Shown here: piece by piece, positions 57,501-64,000 of the stretch
Position numbering within the stretch: position 1 is the stretch's first letter
Layout: each line of letters starts with the position of its first letter
Source of the DNA: Lepisosteus oculatus
Lineage: Eukaryota; Chordata; Actinopteri; Semionotiformes; Lepisosteidae
DNA length: 64,000 bases
Direction of reading: 5' to 3'
Assembly (NCBI RefSeq): GCF_040954835.1
Contig: NC_090703.1
Span: 7,001,001-7,065,000 of the forward strand
Made by a program: the position numbers and the translations under genes
The notes under the pieces: model-generated
What the model was told of the DNA's origin: nothing
The model's database searches: none
The model's input: only the letters and a program-made list of their open reading frames with translations

Positions 57501-60500
57501 TTATACTAAAGCCAGATCTATTACTGACATCTATGAAGCACTTCATTTATATAGACTACTTTAACAGCTGTCTGCTGTTGGATAGATAGCTGTGATGATG
57601 CAGAACTTTACCAGTACTAACTCATTTTTACTCGACTGCCATCCCACAGCTTGTACCAGAGGAGTGCTACGTGAATAAGATAAGATCACTTTTTTTTTTT
57701 TAGCCATATACAATTTCTTGTATTAGGAATTCGTATTTTCGCAGACCCCAGCTTGCTCTCCGCGAGACGCACAGACAGGGAGAGAAGTTGGGGGTCAGAG
57801 CGCAGGGTCAGCCATTGTACAGCGCCCCTGGAGCAGCTGGGGTGAAGGGCCTTGCTCAGGGGCCCAATGGAGTAGGATTCCTCTGCCAGCTGTGGGATTT
57901 GAACCGGCAACCTCCCAGCCACAGGCACAGATCCTGAGCCATAGAGCCACCGCTCTGCACTGTTACAGTTTTGTGCTTTGGAAGACTAATACAGGGATGT
58001 TCCATCTTTCGAGTGTCAATCCACGTGACTTCTCATTGTCTGTTTCTGTGTCCCTGAGTTAGTTTGTAATATGAGAGTAAGAATTGAAGTTGTTCTTTAT
58101 CCCTCTTTTAATTTTTATTTCAGACTCTCTTCCCCCCCCGGTCCTGGCCCCTTATAATTACCCTGAGCTGCCCATCACAAAAAACAAAGAGGAGGTGAGT
58201 GATCAGAACGCAGAAACGACTTTGTTTGCAACTGTTCAATATCCTGTAAAGCTGAAGAAGAGTCTTTGTGCTTGCATTAGTCACGACAAAATGCCAAGAC
58301 CTTTTAAGATTTAAAAAAGGCCCCGGGAGAGCAGAAACATTCATCTGTGAAAGTCTTTAGGTATGTAATCCACTTTATTTTTACTTTGTGCATTGCTGAG
58401 CACAGACATTAGCAGTGAGGTCTAATTGCACAGAATCCTTGCATCAAAGATATGCTTTTACATCTTCTTCATCTCTGTTGTTTGCGTCCCAATGAACGTG
58501 TTTCTTTCCATTAGCATCATGCAGCAATTGCATGGTGTTTTAAAAGTAGATAAGGGGTTTTATTTTGGTAGACGGCTAGTCAGTCAGTGACAATTTTGCA
58601 TGTGAGCTTTGACAAACACCAGTGCCTTTCTTTGAGCATTGAGAACACTTCCTGGGTCCTTGTTAAGAATAGAGCCGACCTGTGGAGAAAACTGATGGTC
58701 TGACCTTGGTGCTGGCCATTGTTTTGAGCACAAGAGTGGTTGCGAGCATTAACATGCAGCTAGAAACCATGGTAACCACTGATGTTTATTTTAATCCCAT
58801 AAGAGTACAGTAGAGATACAGACTGAATCAACAATTTCCACGTTAGGCAGAGCTCTGTATCATTGCACACTCCTAGGTCAGAAGATACCACGAAGGAGAG
58901 TTACAGTAATACAAGATAAGAAAAGATCACTTTATTAGCCATATACAATTTCTTGCATTAGGCATTTGTCTTTTTGCATACCCCAGCTTGCTCTCCATGA
59001 GACGCACAGGTCGGGAGAGAGTAGCTTGGAGTCAGAGCACAGGGGCAGCCGTTTATACAGCGCCCCTGGAGCAGCTGGGGCTCAAGGGAGTCCAAATTCC
59101 TCTGCCGGGTGCGGGATTTGAACCGGCAACCTTCTAGCCACAGGCGCAGATCCTTAGCCACAGAGCCACCGCTCCGCATACTTCATACATTGGTGTCTAA
59201 CTGGTCTTTTTGTTACCTGACTGCCGTGGCATACTGCAGACTGTAACCGGATATGTGAACTGTCTGCCTGTGAAGAGCCGAGGCACGTGCCTTGGTGTTC
59301 GCTGCGAGTACGGTGTCCCCCCTGTGTCTCGCCGTGTGGCAGCTCATCTCCCTGATCGAGAACAACTCCGTGGTCATCATCCGCGGCGCGACGGGGAGTG
59401 GCAAGACCACGCAGCTGCCCCAGTTCATCCTGGATTACTACTACGAGCAGAACGTGCCCTGCCGCCTGGTGGTCACCCAGCCCCGCAAGATCGGCGCCAC
59501 CAGCATCGCCCGCTGGGTGGCCCGCGAGCGCAAGTGCATCCTGGGCAGCATGGTGGGGTATCAGGTAGGAGCAGCGTCACCCCGGACTGAGGCAGTGAAG
59601 CCCCGTGAGGGCGCCATTTGAGCTCTGCTGTCCTGCTGCTAGCAGATCACACAGAATGGGGAAAGGGACACGGGCAGGTGCTCCTAGAACCACATTTCCT
59701 CCAGAGCTTCTAAAAGACTTCTGGTTGTTTTTTTTGTTTTGTTGCGTTGATAACCTGCCCCTTCCTTTGTGCCCTGAATTTACCACAGTTCCCCTCTTGA
59801 CCAAACGGATGGACCGAGAGAACCCACATGAACTTGCTCAGCCCATCCGGAAGGCGCCCAGGCCCCTGGCACTACTCGCTGCACCAGTTATCTCATGCCT
59901 TATTAAGTGCAGAGTTGTTGTAATAGTACACCTGATAATTAACAAAAACATACATGGCGCACTGTACCACAGCAGTGCTGGTTTGTGTTCTTTATTTATG
60001 CGCATTGTACTGTAATTAAATTGACTTCAATCCTGCAGGTACCCATTCTCTTGCCTGCTCTGCATATGTGGAGGCGTTTCTAGAATGAATACCGTGCCCA
60101 AGCCAATGATGCAGGTCTTGCTCAAAAAGTCTAAAAGCATGTGGTGGTGCTGGCAATATTATCATGGCATTGAAAGATGTCCCCCCCCTGGGTAAAATGA
60201 AGCAAGGGGCTTGTATAAAAGTCCTAGCAAGGAAGTGCAATTATTGACTCTTTCCCTTTGTGGTTGCATAAGCCGTGTTAAGGACATTGACTTAGTCCAG
60301 CACTGTAGAGGGATGCATTTTCCCTCTAGTAACACTTCATACGAAATCCTATTTGACGTTTCTTTTACAGCGGGAGAGAAAAAAAAACATTTTAACATGC
60401 TGGAATGCTTCCAGATTGTCAGACTGTATTGTCTTGAGCCGCGAAGAGGAGCGGTCTAATTATAACTCCTGCTCCGCTGCGCGGGGCGCAGAGATGGGTG

Positions 60501-63500
60501 ATGTCACGGTGCCTGGCGGCCGGGCGTGCGCTGACGATTACAGGAGGAGACGGGTGCAGTGTAACTCCCGGGGCAGGGGGGGGCAGTGTTTGTGGAAGAG
60601 AAGAGCTAGCTAGCGTGGCTGGAAAAAGACTGAGGCGGTGAATTCCAAACCTTATATTGTAGGAGTTATCAGTCTTGTATTTTACATTTTAAAAAAGGTA
60701 TATTGTGTAATGAGCTTAATGTTACATCCCAGCGTTCTATAGAAACATACTGTTTAGCATTAAGACGACCTTTGAAAGGCATTCGGGAATTTTACAGTTC
60801 TTTTTCCATAAGGTAAAACAAAGTTGAAGTGAAACTGATTTTGAAGAAGTTGTTGCATTGACAAATTTACCTCTTCCGAGATACTTTATAGATTGGGGCA
60901 AATTTAAAATAATTAAGCTCGCAGCTAACAGTTGTTTGTAATAAATTGAATAACCCAAACCTTAGGCAGGAGAGCAGTCAGGTGTCCCATTACAGGCCGA
61001 AGGCTGAAGATCTTTTGAGCCATCTCTCATGTGGCGAGTCTTACTAGGAAGGGTCTCGAGCAGTTCGGCTGGTCTCGGCTTGTTCCTGTCCTCCAGCGGG
61101 CAGGGGTTTAGCTGATGCTCATGTGCCTCTTGTCTGAATGCCTGGGCCCGCGTGGAGTGACTGTCCAGTGCCTGGGGCTCCCTGGCCGTTCCCGAAGAGC
61201 GGATCAGCTGGTTGGCTGTGCAGCAGCTTCGCAGAGGGCAGAGGGCAGAGGGCAGAGGGCAGAGGGCAGAGGGCGTTTGGGTTGTTCCTTCTCTCTGGGC
61301 TCTGTGGCTTCTGTAGGTTGGCGGCACGGGTGGCCAGTCTGCGGCGGCGGCGGCGGCTCCTGCTGACCGCCTGTCTTGTTTCCTCCGCTGGTGAGCAGGT
61401 GGGGCTGGACAAAGTGGCGACCGAGCACACGCGGCTCATTTACATGACCACTGGGGTCCTCCTGCAGAAGCTTGTGAACGCCAAGACGCTGACGGAGTTC
61501 TCCCACATCTTCATCGACGAGGTGCGTCTGTGCCCCCGCCTGCTGGCTGACACGCTGGGGCTTAACGTCTGTCGGGCCACCAGCTCTTAAACTGCCAATT
61601 CATTTTGAGTGTGGAGGATGCTTTTACATTGGGGTCATTTCTTAAGTCCTTAATCGGGGTTAAACTGTCTACTTCCAGACACAGTTGGCGTCTGTTAAAA
61701 ATTATCATGGGATTTTCGTTTTGGTAAATTTCATTAGGTGACGGGCAACTTTAATATTCTTTTTCCCCGTTCCTTCATGCCCATTCAGACCCTTTGTTAT
61801 GGAGTTAGCCAGGCTTGCTTGTCAGTTAAAATGATGTATAATGGGAAGGGTTCTGTTCACCACGCTGGCTCCCTTTCCGATTGCGAGTGCCCGGGTGAAG
61901 GTGCTGTGGGCCCGAGGAGCAGGGAGGTCGGTCTGGGTGGTGCTGACGGATCCGGTCTCTCGTTTCAGGTGCACGAGCGCACAGAGGAGCTGGACTTCCT
62001 GCTGCTGGTTGTGCGCAAGCTTCTGTACTCCAACTCGCGCTACGTGAAGGTGGGTCTGTCCTCTTGCGGTCCTTTTTTCTTCCAGCTCCAAGCTTGAGCA
62101 GGTCCCACCCCGCACAGGGGAGGTGAGCTGCCCCCCCCCAGTGAGGGCTCGCAAAGCCCGGCAGCCGCCCTCCTCTGGACCAGACTGGCTCAGTCAGGAT
62201 TTCTTTTTGTCATGTGGGCGAATTATAATCTTGGGAACTTCTTATGAAGTCGGGTTACATCTGGGCAGAGTAAGCATTCTGTTGTAGTATCAGATGTCAT
62301 GTGAGTTGGTGACTGAGGGCCAGGATCTAAAAAGAATCAGGAGCTGCAAGGAGTATACAGTGCAAAGAAAAAGTGCAAGACTGTCTTGCTTCCCTGAACC
62401 TTGCTACTATCCATGTGTGCAGGTCATCCTTATGTCCGCCACCATTAACTGTAAGGAGTTTGCGGAGTACTTCAGCTCTCCCATTCGCAGCCTGATGAGC
62501 CCAGCCTACGTGTTTGAGGTGGAGGGTGTAGCCTACACTGTCGAAGACTTCTACCTGGACGACTTGAGGCACCTTGTAACCTTCAAAGTAAGAAGTCCGT
62601 GTGGTCTCTGTGCACTGTCGCCCCCTAGTGGGAGGTGTGGTTGCTCGCCTAGGTGCCCCTGCGCTGGTTGGAGCTTCCCCACCTGTGCAGCTAGCAGGTC
62701 TTTCAAATCGCAGGAAAAAAGAGAGCTAAACGCAGTCGGGGCAAAATCTCAGTGATCCGTGTTTATTTTAAGGAGCTGCTGAGAAAGATGAAGAGCAAAG
62801 GAAATGGGACACTTTTTTTAAAATGGAAAAGCTCAACATATAATAATAATAATAATAATAATAATTGCTTACACTTATATAGCGCTTTTCCTGGACACTT
62901 CACTCAAAGCGCTTTACAGGTAATGGGGATCCCCTCCACCACCACCAATGTGCAGCCCCACCTGGATGATGCGACGGCAGCCATAGTGCGCCAGAACGCT
63001 CACCAGACATCAGCTATCAGTGGGGAGGAGAGCAGAGTAATGTAGCCAGTTCATAGAGGGGGATTATTAGGAGGCCATGATTGGTAAGGGCCAATGGGAA
63101 ATTTGGCCAGGACACCGGGGTTACACCCCTACTCTTTTCGAGAAACGTCCTTGGATTTTTAATGACCACAGAGAGTTAGGACCTCGGTTTTACATCTCAT
63201 CCGAAGGACGGCACCTGTTTACAGTATAGTGTCCCCGTCACTATACTGGGGCATTAGGACCCACGTGGACCACAGGGTGAGCGCCCCCTGCTGGCCCCAC
63301 TAACACCTCTTCCAGCAGCAACCTCAGCTTTTCCCAGGAGGTCTCCCATCCAGGTACTGACCAGGCTCACACCTGCTGAGCTCCAGTGGGCTGCCAGCTG
63401 GGAGTTGCAGGGTGATATGGCTGCTGGCCATATCACCCTGCACTGGTGATATCACATATATCACTGGTGATATGGCATATCTGTTGAGAACTGTCCCTTA

Positions 63501-64000
63501 GCCATTTCCTAAATTCTGACTGAAAAGATTCTTACTATTAAATTTGGCTTTTTTTTTTCCCTGCACAAAAACAGATATTCCTTTGACCCGTCGTGCTTGG
63601 TAACCTGTTGGGTTGGCGTGCACAGGCTCCTGTGTGCTTTCCCAGCCACCTCTGAGGGCTGGATATTTCACATTTCCCGTGTTATTTTAAGGAAGTGCCC
63701 TAAAGACACAAGTGGTTGGTTCACATCGGGATGGGGCCTGTAGGTTCTGTTGCATCAGTACAGCATGTACAAGGACCCCAATGCTTGTGCTGCTGTGTGC
63801 AAGGTGGAGCAGCCCCAGGATCCCTACATCAGTGAGCAGATGTACAGCGTGGCAGTCGGCCTCATCCAGAGCTTCGACGACCTGGAGGCCAGGGAGAAGA
63901 GGTGCGCGGGAGATCGGGCCGCCTCTAGGGGTCGAGGGCTATCTGGCGTCTCAGGGCCTGCAGTTTTCCATGCATTTAAAAAAACATGCATTCATCTAAC
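45400..64000 (+). CDS. tdrd9: tdrd9 gene, 5' part (ATP-dependent helicase, Tudor domain protein 9); continues off the right edge
   Basis: TDRD9 is a germ-cell DExH helicase with a C-terminal Tudor domain that works with PIWI proteins in the piRNA pathway to silence transposons, in perinuclear granules and nucleus. Eight exons join in phase: 45400-45527, 48430-48587 (candidate), 58124-58194, 59343-59564, 61399-61521, 61969-62049, 62423-62587 and 63804-63901, about 348 residues. Seen in order (numbering assumes the candidate exon 2): N-terminal QLSRWFTIGSRF (human QINDWFTIGKTV), Walker A GATGSGKT (about 134-141), VTQPRKIGATSIARWV, YMTTGVLLQK, DEVH (about 233-236) and LMSATINCKEFAEYF (SAT, about 266-268). 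The second RecA domain, helicase-associated region and Tudor domain are not in the window. rd3l lies antisense in intron 2. Confidence 0.95.
45528..48429 (+). other. tdrd9 intron 1
   Basis: Contains the start of a GC-rich tract up to about 46.9 kb and one tRNA-derived SINE (47.2-47.5 kb). Frames of up to 192 codons (46296-46874) show no domain. The AGTCCAGTCCAGTCC mini-repeat sits near 46540-46558. Confidence 0.6.
47215..47486 (-). mobile_element. tRNA-derived SINE, copy 2
   Basis: The minus-strand head reads GGGCGGAGCGGTGGCTCTGT with B-box GGTTCAAATCCC. The body reads GGGCCCCTGAGCCAGGCCCT, and the tail lies near TTAATAAAGTGATATT at the low end. It is antisense to tdrd9. Confidence 0.85.
48430..48587 (+). 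CDS. tdrd9: tdrd9 exon 2 (candidate)
   Basis: Acceptor TGTAAACAG (weak pyrimidine tract) and good donor GAG|GTAAAG. It enters in phase 2 and leaves in phase 1, exactly fitting exon 1 and exon 3. The product RHSRSVEEFKVFEKGCDNSG continues RCPLINVARAVIADLVQKGE. Its beginning resembles the SSEVEYINKYRQLE region of human TDRD9 only loosely. The N-terminal linker is poorly conserved in this family, so phase is the main support. Confidence 0.55.
48745..49830 (-). mobile_element. LINE remnant with reverse-transcriptase motif (CR1/L2-like), antisense to tdrd9
   Basis: On the minus strand a frame near 49502-49590 reads SRVPNGSELGPLIVVIQIKE, a decayed form of the RT motif GVPQGSxLGPLLFxIYIND. Further toward lower coordinates the sequence resembles the 3' part of the same element type (AAGGAGGCCATGTAGCCC on the plus strand). 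Stops and frameshifts abound, so it is dead. Confidence 0.65.
50202..50541 (-). CDS. rd3l: rd3l coding exon 2
   Basis: Acceptor CTCTGCCCCAG, then FREVLAGNEVLPWELVYVFK onward to stop TAG at 50202-50204. It ends DLPFYYPAPHNCPEAYSTTL, matching the human ending LPYYYPSS with an added tail. Confidence 0.95.
50202..52538 (-). CDS. rd3l: rd3l (RD3-like), complete, two coding exons
   Basis: RD3 family proteins are small. RD3 itself binds and inhibits retinal guanylate cyclase and guides its traffic in photoreceptors; RD3L's own role is less clear. Exons 52228-52538 and 50202-50541 join in phase 2 to 216 residues (human RD3L about 198). Seen: start MPLFGWMKRSR, as in human MPLFGWMK; MLIRELLWHVEERGRR; WHWLPSYPSLRSLIPASEHR; QLEHLCAQIQPAHIAAVLSR; FREVLAGNEVLPWELVYVFK; QVLKDFLSREEEEQQQ; and EEIPTISSYVDRSMRG near the C terminus. 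The first exon is very GC-rich, with a Gly tract at the family's variable loop. It lies inside tdrd9 intron 2 on the opposite strand. Confidence 0.95.
50565..50627. repeat. Short tandem repeat next to rd3l exon 2
   Basis: Repeated GTGCGTCAGCCCCC units with interspersed GTGC steps, just upstream (minus-strand sense) of the rd3l exon 2 acceptor. Confidence 0.7.
52228..52538 (-). CDS. rd3l: rd3l coding exon 1
   Basis: 311 nt from ATG (context CCCACCATGC) to donor GTAAGC. An in-frame ATG six codons upstream exists, but MPLFGWMK is the conserved family start. The exon ends within a split Arg codon. Confidence 0.95.
57117..57199 (+). other. Exon-like segment in tdrd9 intron 2
   Basis: The acceptor-like CATTTCTCAGCAG and a strong donor GCTG|GTGAGTG enclose a frame reading SEQEQGPRESPRGGDVRIKK and EQLTALAG. 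Its phase (2 in, 1 out) is the same as candidate exon 2, so it could replace exon 2 but cannot follow it in frame. It may be an alternative or mutually exclusive exon, or chance. Confidence 0.3.
57675..57959 (-). mobile_element. tRNA-derived SINE, copy 3
   Basis: The head (minus) ends GCAGAGCGGTGGCTCTATGG, with B-box GGTTCAAATCCC. The tail at the low end includes AAGTGATCTTATCTTATT. It is antisense to tdrd9. Confidence 0.85.
58124..58194 (+). CDS. tdrd9: tdrd9 exon 3
   Basis: 71 nt, acceptor TTTTTATTTCAG and donor GTGAGT, phase 1 in, phase 0 out. It encodes (D)SLPPPVLAPYNYPELPITK and NKEE. YPxxPITxxKNE-type sequence directly precedes the helicase core in human TDRD9 (RYPITAKKNE). Confidence 0.88.
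58195..59342 (+). other. tdrd9 intron 3
   Basis: Holds one tRNA-derived SINE at 58.9-59.2 kb. The rest is AT-rich with nothing else recognised. Confidence 0.65.
58913..59177 (-). mobile_element. tRNA-derived SINE, copy 4
   Basis: The head GCGGAGCGGTGGCTCTGTGG and B-box GGTTCAAATCCC are on the minus strand. The low-end tail is TAATAAAGTGATCTTTTCTT. It ends about 165 bp before tdrd9 exon 4. Confidence 0.85.
59343..59564 (+). CDS. tdrd9: tdrd9 exon 4 (helicase motifs I and Ia)
   Basis: 222 nt (74 codons), phase 0 to 0, acceptor GTGTGGCAG and donor GTAGGA. It holds LISLIENNSVVIIRGATGSG, KTTQLPQFILDYYYEQ, VVTQPRKIGATSIARWVARE and MVGYQ. Walker A GATGSGKT is intact. The exon is strongly GC-rich compared with its introns. 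Confidence 0.97.
59565..61398 (+). other. tdrd9 intron 4
   Basis: No gene is recognised. It ends with a GCAGAGG minisatellite and a GC-rich stretch before exon 5. Confidence 0.65.
61231..61274 (+). repeat. 7-bp minisatellite (GCAGAGG, about 6 copies)
   Basis: GCAGAGGGCAGAGGGCAGAG continues for about 44 nt without visible errors, about 125 bp upstream of tdrd9 exon 5. Confidence 0.85.
61399..61521 (+). CDS. tdrd9: tdrd9 exon 5 (helicase motif Ib, first half of motif II)
   Basis: 123 nt (41 codons), acceptor GGTGAGCAG and donor GTGCGT. It encodes VGLDKVATEHTRLIYMTTGV, then LLQKLVNAKTLTEFSHIFID and E. It ends exactly after D-E of the DEVH box. Confidence 0.97.
61969..62049 (+). CDS. tdrd9: tdrd9 exon 6 (second half of DEVH box)
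   Basis: 81 nt (27 codons), acceptor CTCGTTTCAG and donor GTGGGT, phase 0 both sides. It encodes VHERTEELDFLLLVVRKLLY and SNSRYVK, starting with the V-H of DEVH. Confidence 0.97.
62423..62587 (+). CDS. tdrd9: tdrd9 exon 7 (helicase motif III)
   Basis: 165 nt (55 codons), acceptor CATGTGTGCAG and donor GTAAGA. It encodes VILMSATINCKEFAEYFSSP, then MSPAYVFEVEGVAYTVEDFY and LDDLRHLVTFK. SAT is intact, and the following MxPAYxFEVEG segment is typical of TDRD9. Confidence 0.97.
62839..63429 (-). mobile_element. 5S-rRNA-derived SINE (SINE3/Deu-type), full length
   Basis: (ATT)n tail at the low end, AAGCGCTTTGAGTGAAGTG, central domain, and 5S-like head GCCATATCACCCTGCAACTC at the high end. It is antisense to tdrd9. 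A short palindrome adjoins its head. Confidence 0.88.
63426..63476. repeat. Small palindrome at the SINE head
   Basis: GGCCATATCACC and GGTGATATGGC flank repeated ACTGGTGATATCACATATAT, giving an imperfect hairpin built from the first bases of the SINE head. Confidence 0.7.
63804..63901 (+). CDS. tdrd9: tdrd9 exon 8
   Basis: 98 nt, acceptor TGTGTGCAAG (AAG type) and donor GTGCGC, phase 0 in and phase 2 out. It encodes VEQPQDPYISEQMYSVAVGL and IQSFDDLEAREK. This matches the human stretch EVAVSLIQMFDDLDMKE. The next exon is beyond the window. Confidence 0.9.

Larger units (their letters stand above)
48588..58123 (+). other. tdrd9 intron 2, host of rd3l
   Basis: About 9.5 kb. It holds a LINE remnant (48.7-49.8 kb), rd3l on the opposite strand (50.2-52.5 kb), an exon-like segment at 57.1 kb and a SINE (57.7-58.0 kb). 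A 236-codon plus-strand frame at 52906-53616 and others at 54.5-55.8 kb show no domain. The rest is unremarkable. Confidence 0.6.
62588..63803 (+). other. tdrd9 intron 7
   Basis: Half of this 1.2-kb intron is a full-length 5S-derived SINE. The remainder shows nothing coding. Confidence 0.7.

Overview
This is vertebrate nuclear DNA with a fish-type repeat content, most likely from a ray-finned fish and possibly a non-teleost such as a gar, bowfin or sturgeon. The organism is inferred from repeat families and intron sizes, not proven. The genes have GT/AG introns and vertebrate protein signatures. The dispersed repeats are 5S-rRNA-derived SINEs, a tRNA-derived SINE family, decayed LINE copies, and a Penelope-like repeat carrying a hammerhead-like core. 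All splice sites were read by eye; the strongest support is that codon phase agrees across every junction given.

Gene order, left to right, is ppp1r13b (ASPP1, minus strand), atp5mj (6.8 kDa proteolipid of mitochondrial ATP synthase, minus), then tdrd9 (piRNA-pathway DEAH-type helicase, plus), with rd3l (RD3-like, minus) nested inside a tdrd9 intron. This is the order I recall for human 14q32.33 (PPP1R13B - ATP5MJ/C14orf2 - TDRD9 - RD3L), so the window is a conserved syntenic block.

1-36.1 kb is the 5' part of ppp1r13b: exon 1 (only three codons, 36107-36115), exon 2 (12468-12615), exon 3 (6072-6191) and exon 4 (3126-3202). The rest of the gene lies off the left edge. Intron 1 is about 23.5 kb. 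It holds an intact tRNA-Lys(CUU) gene beside a tRNA-derived SINE, several SINE and Penelope-like copies, a LINE remnant, a near-perfect 214-bp palindrome, an orphan fragment of an NYN-ribonuclease coding sequence (N4BP1/KHNYN family), and an unrecognised 45-codon candidate exon (19025-19159) whose phase would let it splice directly to exon 2.

36.1-45.4 kb holds the CpG-rich ppp1r13b promoter, the complete small atp5mj gene (54 aa, with a 21-nt microexon and an AATAAA signal), an unexplained GC-rich island near 43.5-43.7 kb, a full-length 5S-SINE, and the tdrd9 promoter with a TATA-like element.

45.4-64 kb holds eight tdrd9 exons (seven firm, exon 2 a candidate). They encode the N terminus and the first RecA-like helicase domain: Walker A GATGSGKT, the DEVH box split by an intron, and the SAT motif. 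The gene runs off the right edge. Complete rd3l (216 aa, two coding exons) sits antisense in tdrd9 intron 2. The genes share no operon logic; their relations are synteny, nested antisense arrangement and neighbouring promoters.
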